This document shows positions 50,901-59,157 of a stretch of 64,000 nt of DNA, piece by piece. The DNA is from SHXO01 sp964523885. Lineage in GTDB: Bacteria > Pseudomonadota > Gammaproteobacteria > Burkholderiales > SHXO01. Position numbers and translations under genes: made by a program. Positions within the stretch are counted from its first letter, which is position 1; each line of letters opens with the position of its first letter. Location: the NCBI GenBank assembly GCA_964523885.1, contig CAZFYX010000052.1:1-64000 (forward strand), read 5' to 3'. Below the pieces are notes generated by a model, which worked only from the letters and a program-made list of their open reading frames with translations, did no database searches and was not told where the DNA came from.

Positions 50901-51815
50901 CTAAGTGGTCGCGAGGGAGCCTCCGACCTCGCCGTCGACACTCACCCAGTAGCATGGCAGGCCCATGCCTTCCAGCCAGGCCGGCCCGTCCTGCGCCTTC
51001 AGCATCGCGATCGTGGAGGCGCTGCCCGCCACGACGCACAGGTCACCCACCACGGTCACCGATGCCAGGTGGCGCACGGGCCACCCGGTCCGCGGATCGA
51101 GCACGTGACCGTAGCGCACGCCGTTCACCACGATGCAGCGCTCATAGTCACCGCTGCTGGCCACGCCCCCGCGCTCGAGCGAGAAGCTGCCGATCGCTCG
51201 ATCCTTCTCGCGTGGATGCTGGATGCCGATGCTCCACGGGGCGCCGTCGGGGTGCGGACCCACGATGCGGATATCCCCCCCGAGGTTGACGAGTCCGTGC
51301 TGCGCGCCCGCATTCCAGCAGAGCGCGGCGACCCGGTCCGCCGCGTACTCCTTCACCACGCCGCCGAGGTCCAGTTCCATCCCCGGCGGGAAGCTCAGGT
51401 GGGGAGGCTCCCAGCGCACCCGATGCCAGCCGATGCGCCCAAGGAGCGCGTCGATCTGCGCGCGGTCGGGTAGCGCGCCCTGATCGAAGCGCCAGGCGCG
51501 ACGCAGGATGCCCGAGGTGATGTCGAACAGGCCCTCGCTCAGGCGATGGCAGGTATCGGCATAGTGGATGAGGCTGGCGGTCTCGTCATCGACCGCAATG
51601 GTGCCGCCGGCATCGGCAACGCGGTTGATCTGCGTCAGCAGGCTGTCCGCACGGTAGCGCGAGTAGCGCTGCTCCAGCCGCTCGACATCCGCCCTGACCA
51701 GCTCCGCGATGCGCGCAGCATCCTCCTGGCCCGGCGCGAACAGCTGCACCTCGCACGGCGACCCCATCGCCTTAAAGGGAAACCGGAACAGCGTCAAGCC
51801 GTGGCGCACACGCAT
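50901..51815 (-). CDS. apbE: FAD:protein FMN transferase
   Basis: The 304-residue protein is an ApbE flavin transferase, which attaches FMN through a phosphoester to Ser/Thr of exported redox proteins. Hallmarks are AMGSPCEVQLFA near the N terminus, FDITSGILRRAWRF, MELDLGGVVKEYAADRV, GLVNLGGDIRIVG and HVLDPRTGWPV, which holds the magnesium/FAD-binding residues. No clear signal peptide or lipobox is seen, unlike many ApbE proteins, so its location is uncertain. It lies 49 bases after the DUF3570 fusion gene in the TlpA-DUF4266-DUF3570-ApbE order known from other Pseudomonadota. Its target may be that fusion protein, which has a partial SGAS flavinylation motif. Confidence 0.94.
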   Translation of the reverse strand: MRVRHGLTLFRFPFKAMGSPCEVQLFAPGQEDAARIAELVRADVERLEQRYSRYRADSLLTQINRVADAGGTIAVDDETASLIHYADTCHRLSEGLFDITSGILRRAWRFDQGALPDRAQIDALLGRIGWHRVRWEPPHLSFPPGMELDLGGVVKEYAADRVAALCWNAGAQHGLVNLGGDIRIVGPHPDGAPWSIGIQHPREKDRAIGSFSLERGGVASSGDYERCIVVNGVRYGHVLDPRTGWPVRHLASVTVVGDLCVVAGSASTIAMLKAQDGPAWLEGMGLPCYWVSVDGEVGGSLATT

Positions 51816-51864
51816 AGGTCAATGTGACGGGCGGCGTATCGTACGCCGCCGCGCCCGCCCACGC

Positions 51865-54540
51865 TCAGAACACGAAGCCCGCGCTCAGCCAGGCCGCGCC
51901 GGTGCGGCGCAACTGGAACCCGTTCACGTCCTGGTACACCGGCTGCAGCCACTCGAGACTGATGCGGTCGCCGTGCCGCCCGCCACCCGGCAGTGCAAAG
52001 CTCAGCCCGACCCCGACGTCCCAGTAGTGACCGCCGTAGTTCTGCGGAAAGTCCATCGGCCCCATCGCCATCTGCGGGCCATTGAACTGCCCGTCGATCT
52101 CGTCCTGCGCCGTGTACACGCTGCGCAGCGAACCGGAGAGCCAGTTGGTGAGCTCGTAGCCGCCCCACGCAGTCGCCTGCAGCACGTTGCCCAGCTTGTA
52201 GCCGGATGCATTGTCGCCGCCGGTACGCCAGATGCCGCTGAGCTGGGCGCCCCAGAACCAGCTGCGCTGGCTGCCGCTGTAGGTGAGGCTCGGCTGAAGG
52301 TCCCATGTGCCGCTGCCCAGCTGCATGCCATAGTCCATGAACTGGCCGTTGCTCATCTTCTGGTTCACCGAGCCGGTGGGAATGCTCAGCGCCAGCGCCG
52401 CGTGGATCTCCTGCCCGGGACTGTCCCACAGCTTCAGCATCCCGGCAACGGAGGTGTCGCCTACGCCGGCAGTGGAGTGCGTGTTGTCCCCGCCATGGTC
52501 GTGCCCTCCGCCACCGCTGGTCGTGGTGCCGGCCAGCGGATCCATCGACATGTACATGTTCATGAACTGCAGCATGAGCATGAGATTCACGCGCTCCGAG
52601 GGCGCATACATGAGATCCAGCATGTGCATCTGCATGCTCATGTCCGACGCCTTCATCGTGCACTGCGTGCCGGGACAGCCCTTCGCGGCGATCGCCGCGT
52701 CGCCCGCCGCATCGGTGCCGTGCAGCGTATCGCCCGCCTGCAGCGCCAGCATGCCGCGGTATCCCACCATCACGGCACCCGGCTGGTCCAGCATGTGCGC
52801 ATACATCACCCCGGCGGGCGCCAGCGCGCCGGCATGGGCACCGTGCGCGACGTGCGCCCCCTGGCCGGCATCGGCGCGATGCGCGGCGTGCGGATCGGCC
52901 GCATCGCCAGCGTCCGCGTAGCTGTTTGCGTAAGCGCTGGCCTGCTGGCCGGGGCGCGAAGCGAGATCCATGTGGATGCCGACGTTGAACGTCCAGGCGT
53001 TGAAGTCGGCGAAGCTGCCGCTGCCATTGCCGCCCAGCTGCAGGTCACTGGCGTGGACGTAGTACTCGACGCCTGCGAGCAGCGTCAGGCCGCGGGCGAA
53101 CTGCTTGTTGACGTTGACGCCGGCGCTCGCTGCACCGAACGCCGCCAGACGATAGTCGCTCGAGTAGTGTTGTGCGGGCACTCCGCCGAAGTCGAGATCA
53201 CCGGACCCGTTGACCGGCGCCCGCATCGCCCAGATGAAGTAAGGCTGGTAGAAATCGGCCGCGCTCTGCGAGTAGTAGCGCAGCTGCGGGGTCACCACCC
53301 ATCCATCGCCCAGCCCCTGCGCCCACTGTGCTTCCACGGTCTGGGCCTGGATCCCCCAGTCGTCGGTCGAATAGGCGAGGTTCAGGCGCAGCGCGCCATC
53401 CACGCCGGAGAAGAAATGCGAATAGCCGCCGTTGATCGTCCACTGGTTGCGGTTGTCCGGCCGGCTTTCGGCAACGCTGAAGATGCGCGTGAGGAGCAGC
53501 CCGTTGAACAGGACCGGAGGCGTGCTCGGATCGGCGAAGGCCAGCATCACCAGCTTGTAGGGGTTCTCCAGCATCCCGCTGCTGCGGGCATAGGTCAGGC
53601 CCAGCGTACCGATGGAGTTGCGCCCCAGCACCTGGGTGATGCCGAGGTTGGCAGACCAGTCCTGGCGGTCGCCGGTGAACTTCTGCACGGCGATGCCGTG
53701 CTCGGTGGCCGTGGTCACCTTCGCACCGCTGGTCGCGTTGGTGTACTGCCCGTAGTCGATCCAGTCCACCGCGGGACCGAGGTTCGCATCGATGTTGCTC
53801 GAGGTGTAGCTCACCGCGGCGTTGAGCGTGGTGAGCTTGCGGTTGACGTCCCAACGCCCGCCGCCGCGTACCGAGTAGGAGGTGTAGTCGGGTTCGCTCG
53901 ACACCCCCGCCCCGATCGAGAGGGCGAAGTCGTCCCACTCCCGGCTGAGCGTGAGGTCCCCCTGCCGTCGCGTCTCGGCCGACGCCGCGGTCATCACGTT
54001 CCACACCTTCGGCTGCGGCACCCGGACGCCGTTCGGCCCGACGCCGTAGGGCACCAGCTGCTGGTTGGTCCGGGAGTCAGTGGCGGGATAGGCCGATGCG
54101 CCCGAGACGGTGAGGAATCCTTCGGGGCCGGAGAGGATCGGCGTCGCACCCGACCAGGTATCCTCGAGATACTCGAACACCAGCCGCACGCGGTCGGTGA
54201 GCCGCAGGCCCAGGCGGGCCTCGATGCTGTCGACTTCCAGATCGGCGGGCCTGGCCACGGTGCCGGCGGGGCCGCCCCAGTAGTTGCGTCCGCTTTCCTC
54301 GTAGTGCCCGTACTGCACCTGCGCCTCCTCGGCCTCGACCGCGAAGGCCACGCCTGGCAAGGCCAGGGCCGCCAGTGTCAACGCGCGCAGTGGCGCCGAA
54401 GGGGCTGCCGTCCGCGCCGGCCGCGCAGGTGCACGACGTGCAACCGGCCGGCGAGGCCAGGCAAGCGCCAGGGCCGCTTCCACCAGGCGCACGAGCGGCT
54501 TCCTGCCCTGGCCGGGCATCGAACCACCGCGAATCGACAT
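51865..54540 (-). CDS. DUF3570 outer-membrane beta-barrel fused to a second transporter-type barrel
   Basis: The 891-residue protein has an export signal ending at VAFA near residue 60, after an unusually long basic start. The N-terminal half (about 62-545) is DUF3570, with VEAEEAQVQYGHYEES, SGASAYPATDS near 146-157, RGGGRWDVNRKLTTLNAAVSY and a barrel. A His-rich linker (about 548-572) leads to a second barrel resembling the phenol_MetA_deg/transporter family: MYAHMLDQPGAVMVGY, a Met-rich stretch around 628-675, GGGGHDHGGDNTH near 678, and a terminal Phe in SAGFVF. The His/Met-rich segments suggest metal contact. The start may be 54540 or 54519; neither has a strong ribosome-binding site. DUF3570 usually stands alone at about 400-450 residues. 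Confidence 0.85.
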   Translation of the reverse strand: MSIRGGSMPGQGRKPLVRLVEAALALAWPRRPVARRAPARPARTAAPSAPLRALTLAALALPGVAFAVEAEEAQVQYGHYEESGRNYWGGPAGTVARPADLEVDSIEARLGLRLTDRVRLVFEYLEDTWSGATPILSGPEGFLTVSGASAYPATDSRTNQQLVPYGVGPNGVRVPQPKVWNVMTAASAETRRQGDLTLSREWDDFALSIGAGVSSEPDYTSYSVRGGGRWDVNRKLTTLNAAVSYTSSNIDANLGPAVDWIDYGQYTNATSGAKVTTATEHGIAVQKFTGDRQDWSANLGITQVLGRNSIGTLGLTYARSSGMLENPYKLVMLAFADPSTPPVLFNGLLLTRIFSVAESRPDNRNQWTINGGYSHFFSGVDGALRLNLAYSTDDWGIQAQTVEAQWAQGLGDGWVVTPQLRYYSQSAADFYQPYFIWAMRAPVNGSGDLDFGGVPAQHYSSDYRLAAFGAASAGVNVNKQFARGLTLLAGVEYYVHASDLQLGGNGSGSFADFNAWTFNVGIHMDLASRPGQQASAYANSYADAGDAADPHAAHRADAGQGAHVAHGAHAGALAPAGVMYAHMLDQPGAVMVGYRGMLALQAGDTLHGTDAAGDAAIAAKGCPGTQCTMKASDMSMQMHMLDLMYAPSERVNLMLMLQFMNMYMSMDPLAGTTTSGGGGHDHGGDNTHSTAGVGDTSVAGMLKLWDSPGQEIHAALALSIPTGSVNQKMSNGQFMDYGMQLGSGTWDLQPSLTYSGSQRSWFWGAQLSGIWRTGGDNASGYKLGNVLQATAWGGYELTNWLSGSLRSVYTAQDEIDGQFNGPQMAMGPMDFPQNYGGHYWDVGVGLSFALPGGGRHGDRISLEWLQPVYQDVNGFQLRRTGAAWLSAGFVF

Positions 54541-54560
54541 GGCGAGCGGGGGCACGCCGG

Positions 54561-54818
54561 TCAGTAGCAGCCGCAGCCGCCGCCCTGGGCGGACGCGGGA
54601 GTCCCGGACGCCTCGCGGCTGCGGTAGATGTGCTCCTGCATGGCGCGCTGTGCGGGATGCGGTTCGGGCGCCATCTGCGGCTTCGCCAGGTTGCCGCGCT
54701 CCCAGGGCTCGACACTCGAGCAGCCGGCCAGAGCCACGCCGAGCATCAGGACCAGGGCGGTCCGCAGCGCGCGCCGTGTGGGCGGCACGCTGCCCGCGGC
54801 GCTCGGGTCGGCCTTCAT
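54561..54818 (-). CDS. DUF4266 lipoprotein
   Basis: The 85-residue protein has a lipoprotein signal with lipobox LAGC (about residues 29-32) and the short DUF4266 pattern: VEPWERGNLAKPQM, HPAQRAMQEHIYRSREAS and the terminal GGGCGCY. Function is unknown, but it nearly always goes with DUF3570, TlpA-like and ApbE genes. Its ATG overlaps the stop of the thioredoxin gene (54815-54818), so the two are translationally coupled. The terminal CGC could bind a metal or form a thioether or disulfide; this is inference. Confidence 0.92.
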   Translation of the reverse strand: MKADPSAAGSVPPTRRALRTALVLMLGVALAGCSSVEPWERGNLAKPQMAPEPHPAQRAMQEHIYRSREASGTPASAQGGGCGCY

Positions 54819-55363
54819 CTGCCGCCGGTCTCCGCCAGCAGCTGCTCGACCCGCCCGCGCAGAAGCGCCGCATCCTCTGGCCGGAAACCCAGGTGTACGT
54901 AGCGCACGACGCCGCTGCGGTCGATCAGGTACGACGACGGCATGGCCTGCACTCCGAAGGCGCGTGGACACCGGCCGCCCTGGTCCCGGCCCACGCTGAA
55001 CCGGGCCGGCACGCGCTCGAGGAACTTGCGCGCGCTGGCCGCATCCTCGTCGACGTTGACGCCGATGACCTGCAGGCCGCGCTGCCCGAGTTCGGCCTCG
55101 AGCATGTTGAGGAAGGGGAACGCCTTGCGGCAGGGGGCGCACCACGACGCCCAGAAATCCACGTACACGACCCTGCCGCGCAGCTCCCGCAGGTCGACCG
55201 GCGGGGTGGCGCCGAGTTGGGCAAGCAGGCAATCCGGCGCAGCCTGGCCCGGCTCGACGGCATGGATCTGTTGCGCCATGACCAGGCCGGCCAGTCCCAA
55301 CAGCACGCGCCGCAAGGCTGGCGCCGGCGCGCGGCCGACGTGCCGGCGCGCGTAGTCGCCCAT
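54815..55363 (-). CDS. TlpA-family periplasmic thioredoxin-like protein
   Basis: The 182-residue protein has an N-terminal hydrophobic export segment (about 18-35), then a TlpA/ResA-type thioredoxin fold. The active site is Cys75-x-x-Cys78 in FWASWCAPCRKAF, and the cis-Pro loop reads AMPSSYLIDRSG. It would reduce disulfides in the periplasm, possibly in the DUF4266 lipoprotein or the DUF3570 fusion. It starts 3 bases after the stop of the upstream PEP-CTERM gene and overlaps the DUF4266 start. Confidence 0.92.
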   Translation of the reverse strand: MGDYARRHVGRAPAPALRRVLLGLAGLVMAQQIHAVEPGQAAPDCLLAQLGATPPVDLRELRGRVVYVDFWASWCAPCRKAFPFLNMLEAELGQRGLQVIGVNVDEDAASARKFLERVPARFSVGRDQGGRCPRAFGVQAMPSSYLIDRSGVVRYVHLGFRPEDAALLRGRVEQLLAETGGR

Positions 55364-55366
55364 CCC

Positions 55367-56386
55367 TCAGCGCGCTCTGCGCCGGGTCGCCCGGGTCACT
55401 CCGCCCAGCAGTCCGAGGCCCGCGAGCATCATCATCCACGTGCCGGGCTCGGGCACGGGCGCGGCCTGGAACGTCAGGTACGCTGTCAGGTTGGACACGG
55501 GGCCGTATAGCGACGTCGCCTTGGCAGACTGGGGGTTGGCATAGCTGGGAAGTTGCGCGTTGCCCCCGAACGCGATGATGTAATCACCGGCGGGCAGCAC
55601 GTAGTCCAGCAACGCGTTGGAGTTGTCGCTGCCCACCCAGTTGCCGGACGGGTTGAAGTAGCCCGTGACCGAGGTGACGTACTCGACTGCGCTCCAGTCG
55701 CCGGCGGGATTGGCCATGCTCCAGCCGCCCAGGGCGTTGAACTGGCCGGCGTAGAGACCGGTGTTGGTGAGCGTGTTGCGGTAAGGTGAGGTGATCCCCT
55801 GCGAATCGACCCGGGTGCCGTTGTCGACCGCGCTCTGCACCTTGGCAGACCCCGAGACCGGATTGAGCAGGTCCACCGAAGTGGCGGAATCGTGGGCCTG
55901 GTACACCGCAGACCCGCGGTAGAGCGAGAAGGACGGATTGAGGCCGTACTGGGTCGCGGCCAGATCGTCGCTCAGGGTGATGCTGATCTTCGAGGCCGTC
56001 GCCAGGTGGAAGTTGGCGAAGTTCACCGTGTGCGAGTTGCCCAGCAGGTTGGCCCCGCCGGTGGGATTGGTGCGCAGACCGTCGGTCCAGGAGGACGAAT
56101 CGAAGTTGACCACCTTGAGCGTGTAGCCCCAGGAACCCGACGCGTAGGAGCCCGGCAGCGCGGTCCAGGTCTCACCCGAGGTCTTGAACTGCTGATAGGT
56201 CCCGTTCCAGTAGAGCGGATTGCTGAGCGGAAGATCGTTGCCCGCGATCGCCTTTCCAGCGGCGGTCAGGTCCGCGATCTGCCTGCCCTGGTTCAGGTCG
56301 TAGTACTCGATGTGCGACAGCGCGGGGACGGACAGGCCACAGCCCGCCATCGCCAGCGCTGCACGCAGTGCGCGTGCGATCTGCAT
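55367..56386 (-). CDS. PEP-CTERM sorting-domain protein 1
   Basis: The 339-residue exported protein has a signal peptide predicted to end at ALS, giving a mature N terminus HIEYYDL. It ends with VPEPGTWMMMLAGLGLLGG followed by a basic tail, the exosortase-processed PEP-CTERM signal. The body is beta-rich, with GWSMANPAGDWSAVEYV and LPAGDYIIAFGG segments that recur in the two neighbouring paralogues. It lies 3 bases upstream of the TlpA-like gene. No exosortase is in the window. Function is unknown. Confidence 0.9.
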   Translation of the reverse strand: MQIARALRAALAMAGCGLSVPALSHIEYYDLNQGRQIADLTAAGKAIAGNDLPLSNPLYWNGTYQQFKTSGETWTALPGSYASGSWGYTLKVVNFDSSSWTDGLRTNPTGGANLLGNSHTVNFANFHLATASKISITLSDDLAATQYGLNPSFSLYRGSAVYQAHDSATSVDLLNPVSGSAKVQSAVDNGTRVDSQGITSPYRNTLTNTGLYAGQFNALGGWSMANPAGDWSAVEYVTSVTGYFNPSGNWVGSDNSNALLDYVLPAGDYIIAFGGNAQLPSYANPQSAKATSLYGPVSNLTAYLTFQAAPVPEPGTWMMMLAGLGLLGGVTRATRRRAR

Positions 56387-56487
56387 GTTTTGTGTTCCCG
56401 TTGGCAGGCCGGAAAATCACATGCGGTGAGATCGGGGTCAATGCGACACAATGCCGCAGCCCCGTCCGGCCTGGCGCCCGCGTTGCG

Positions 56488-57603
56488 TCAGCCCACCCGC
56501 GCGCTGCGGCGCGCAGCCATCACCCCGACCAGCCCGAGGCCGCTGACCATCATCAGGATGGTCGAGGGCTCCGGCACCGGGGTGACCGAGAATCCGGTGA
56601 TGCTGAGCCCGCGTGCCAGCCGGTCTGCCGCATACAGGTTGGAGCAGGTCGTAACGCCGCAGAACGACGTGGTGTCGCGGCCGCCGAGGGAACTGCGCAC
56701 GTCCGCGAACAGGCTGTCGTAGTTGTCGAGATTGGCGCCGCCGATCGCCAGCGTGTAGATGCCCGGGCCCAGGACGCCCGACCACGTCACCTTGTTGTCC
56801 ACGATGCCGTCGGCACCGGTGACCGGGCGCACGTTGCCGCGCGAGTCGACGAACGTGGCGCCGCCCAGCGCGTCGGCCATCGAGATGCCCAGGTAGCTGA
56901 CGCCGGCGACCTTGGGTACTCCGACGTTGCCGAGATAGGGGCCGACCCCGTCTGCCGGGGCCGGATTGACACCGCCATTGCCATCGTTGCCGGTGGTCCA
57001 GTCACCGTTACTGTCGAACACGCCCCACAGCCCGATCGGGTTGCTGCCGGGTGTGCCTGCGACCGCTCCTCCCCGGACTTCGTTGGTCGCCAGGAATGGT
57101 GACCACGGGGCGAAGGCCGGCGCGGTCGCGAGGTAGGCGCTGGTCGCGGGGGAACTCGCCACGCTCGGGGCCTCCCCCACGCCATCGTGTGAAGACGCCG
57201 GCACGACCCCCGAGTAGAGCGAGAACGCCGGGTTCAGCGTGCTCGGCGTGATCCCGTTGAGGTAGGCGTTGGCGTTGCCCGTCACCGGATTGTTGGGCAG
57301 TCCGGTGATCGTGAAGGTGACCTGCGATGCCTGGTCGAGCGTGAAGTAGCGGAAGCGGATGTCGTGCGTGTTGCCCAGCGTGTACGGATCAAGGCCGGTG
57401 ATGAAGCCGGCGTTGCTGGACACCGTCGCGTTGAAGTTGCTGCCGACGCCATAGGTGCCGGTGCCGATGGTGTTGGCGATGGGGTCGTACACGCCATCGC
57501 CCGAATACAGCGCCCCCCCGTAGCCCACGTGAGCGAGTGCGGGGGTTGCGGCTGCGAGCGCCGCGAGCGCGAGGACAGTCTTCTTCAATGTTGCAGGTCT
57601 CAT
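56488..57603 (-). CDS. PEP-CTERM sorting-domain protein 2
   Basis: The 371-residue protein has a signal peptide ending ALA, mature end HVGYGGALYSG, and a C-terminal VPEPSTILMMVSGLGLVG plus basic residues. The body shares the layout of the other two (a strand with NTHDIRFRYFTLDQASQVT, a GIYTLAIGG segment) but is the most diverged. It lies between paralogues 1 and 3 on the same strand, with gaps of 101 and 13 bases. Confidence 0.9.
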   Translation of the reverse strand: MRPATLKKTVLALAALAAATPALAHVGYGGALYSGDGVYDPIANTIGTGTYGVGSNFNATVSSNAGFITGLDPYTLGNTHDIRFRYFTLDQASQVTFTITGLPNNPVTGNANAYLNGITPSTLNPAFSLYSGVVPASSHDGVGEAPSVASSPATSAYLATAPAFAPWSPFLATNEVRGGAVAGTPGSNPIGLWGVFDSNGDWTTGNDGNGGVNPAPADGVGPYLGNVGVPKVAGVSYLGISMADALGGATFVDSRGNVRPVTGADGIVDNKVTWSGVLGPGIYTLAIGGANLDNYDSLFADVRSSLGGRDTTSFCGVTTCSNLYAADRLARGLSITGFSVTPVPEPSTILMMVSGLGLVGVMAARRSARVG

Positions 57604-57616
57604 GGAGGTTCTCTAC

Positions 57617-58438
57617 TTATTGTTCGTGGGATCCGATCCGCCGCCCCGCGACGCGGAGCCGCCTGCGGCCGAGCATGGCAAGGAGCAGGAAGCCGCCAGC
57701 CATCAGCGCCGTGGTGCTCGGCTCCGGCACGGGTGCGACGCCGAGGCTGAGCGTGCCGGGCACGATGCCGGCCAGGCACGTCGGGTCGCCGCCGCAGTTC
57801 CTGCCGCCTGCCGCGGCGATGGTGTAGTCGCCCGCCTGCAGCAGGAAGCCCGTCAGGCTCACGGCGTTGCCCTGGGCTGGTCCGACGTGGGTCACGTAGT
57901 CGATGACGCTCCAGTCGCCGGACGCATTCGCCATGCTCCAGGAGTGCAGCGCGTCGAACTGACCGTCGTAGTCGACATGCGCGGTGTCACGGAACGGCGA
58001 GACGCGGCCGAACGCGTCGGCGGTCACGCCGTTGTCTACCGGCGAGGGCTGCTTGGTGAACGGCGGCAACGTCCCCTTCGGATTGAGCGGGTCGAAGATG
58101 GCATCGTCGTGCGCCTCATCCGGCAGCAGGCCCCGGTAGAGGGAGAATGCGGGGTCGAGCCGGAACTGGCCTTCGTCGTCCTTGAACGTGATGCTGACGA
58201 GGCTGTCCTGGGCCAGATGGAACTTGAAGAAGGTACCGCCGGCCAGGTCGTGCGAATCGCCGAGCGTCGGCAAGGTTCCCGCGAACCACGCGTAAGTCGC
58301 GAAGCTCGCGCCGTTCACTCCACCGGGCGAGGCGAGCGGATCGCTCAGGTCCTTGTAGTCGACGTGCGCAGCCGCCGGGCGCACCAGGCCCGCCAGCAGG
58401 AGTGTGGCAGCCATTGCCGCCGTCATTGTTCTGGTCAT
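57617..58438 (-). CDS. PEP-CTERM sorting-domain protein 3
   Basis: The 273-residue protein has a signal peptide ending AAA, mature end HVDYKDLSDP, and a C-terminal VPEPSTTALMAGGFLLLAM plus arginines. It shares HSWSMANASGDWSVIDYV and LQAGDYTIAAAGG with protein 1. It is the first of the three after regA, from which it is separated by 146 bases containing a RegA-like site, so it may be the first gene of a RegA-controlled transcript. Confidence 0.9.
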   Translation of the reverse strand: MTRTMTAAMAATLLLAGLVRPAAAHVDYKDLSDPLASPGGVNGASFATYAWFAGTLPTLGDSHDLAGGTFFKFHLAQDSLVSITFKDDEGQFRLDPAFSLYRGLLPDEAHDDAIFDPLNPKGTLPPFTKQPSPVDNGVTADAFGRVSPFRDTAHVDYDGQFDALHSWSMANASGDWSVIDYVTHVGPAQGNAVSLTGFLLQAGDYTIAAAGGRNCGGDPTCLAGIVPGTLSLGVAPVPEPSTTALMAGGFLLLAMLGRRRLRVAGRRIGSHEQ

Positions 58439-58546
58439 GCTCCGCCGCTCGCATCAGGCTTGCGCAACGACGGAGCCGCCTCCCACGACGACATCATCCA
58501 CGCCTGCGCGGAATGGATACTACCCGCGGGGGTTTGCTCTGCCGAT

Positions 58547-58561
58547 GCGTCCGATTGTCGC
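58547..58561. promoter_or_regulatory. RegA/PrrA-type binding element between regA and PEP-CTERM gene 3
   Basis: GCGTC-CGATT-GTCGC fits the RegA/PrrA-like pattern GCGnC-N5-GnCGC. With one flanking base before and two after (58546-58563), it is identical at 16 of 18 positions to the element at 60466-60483. It lies about 110 bases upstream of the PEP-CTERM start codon. Confidence 0.55.
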
Positions 58562-58584
58562 AGCGGCGGTGACCGGAGCGCCGC

Positions 58585-59157
58585 TCAGCGCTTCGGCGGC
58601 CGCTTGGCGAGCTTGCGCTGGAGGGTGCGGCGATGCATGTTCAGCGACCGGGCGGTCGCAGAGAGATTGTTGCCGTGGTCGAGCAGCACCTGCTGGATGT
58701 GCTCCCACTCCAGCCGCTCGACCGACAGCGGTCGCTCGGCCGGCGGAACGCTGGAATCCCCGCCCTGCCGTCCGAGCGCCTGGACGATGGCATCGACATC
58801 GACCGGCTTGGCGAGATAGTGCGTGGCGCCCAGCTTCACCGCTTCAACTGCCGTGGCGATGCTCGCGAAGCCGGTCAGCACGACGATGGGCAGATCCGGC
58901 ACCAGTGCGCGCAAACGCGCGACGGCGACCAGTCCGGACTCATCGGGCAGGCGCAGGTCGACGATGGCGCCGCCGGGCACCGACGCCTCGGCAAGCGCGA
59001 GCCCGGTCGCCACCGACTCCGCGGGCACCACCTCGTAGCCCCGCGCGGCGAGCGCGCGTCCGAGCACGCCGCGCCAGACCTCGTCATCGTCGATGAGGAG
59101 CAGGCGCTGCGGGTCCGCCGCGGCCCGGGCGGTCCCCGGCGCCGAATCCGCGCTCAT
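58585..59157 (-). CDS. regA: RegA/PrrA/ActR-type response regulator
   Basis: The 190-residue protein has a receiver domain with LLLIDDDEVW (acidic pocket), phosphoacceptor Asp67 in VDLRLPDESG, and LAKPVD with the conserved Lys. A short Pro-containing linker leads to a Fis-type helix-turn-helix (NNLSATARSLNMHRRTLQRKL). This is the RegA pattern, a global redox regulator controlling energy metabolism in Pseudomonadota. The ATG at 59155-59157 overlaps the regB stop (ATGA), so sensor and regulator are coupled. Confidence 0.92.
   Translation of the reverse strand: MSADSAPGTARAAADPQRLLLIDDDEVWRGVLGRALAARGYEVVPAESVATGLALAEASVPGGAIVDLRLPDESGLVAVARLRALVPDLPIVVLTGFASIATAVEAVKLGATHYLAKPVDVDAIVQALGRQGGDSSVPPAERPLSVERLEWEHIQQVLLDHGNNLSATARSLNMHRRTLQRKLAKRPPKR

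Noticed and set aside
51709..54567. A 952-codon plus-strand frame opposite the DUF3570 gene
   Set aside because: It has no recognisable motif, and the minus-strand protein has signal, barrel pattern and operon context.
55367..58438. A local exosortase for the PEP-CTERM proteins
   Set aside because: No membrane protein of EpsH type lies in the window; it must be elsewhere in the genome.
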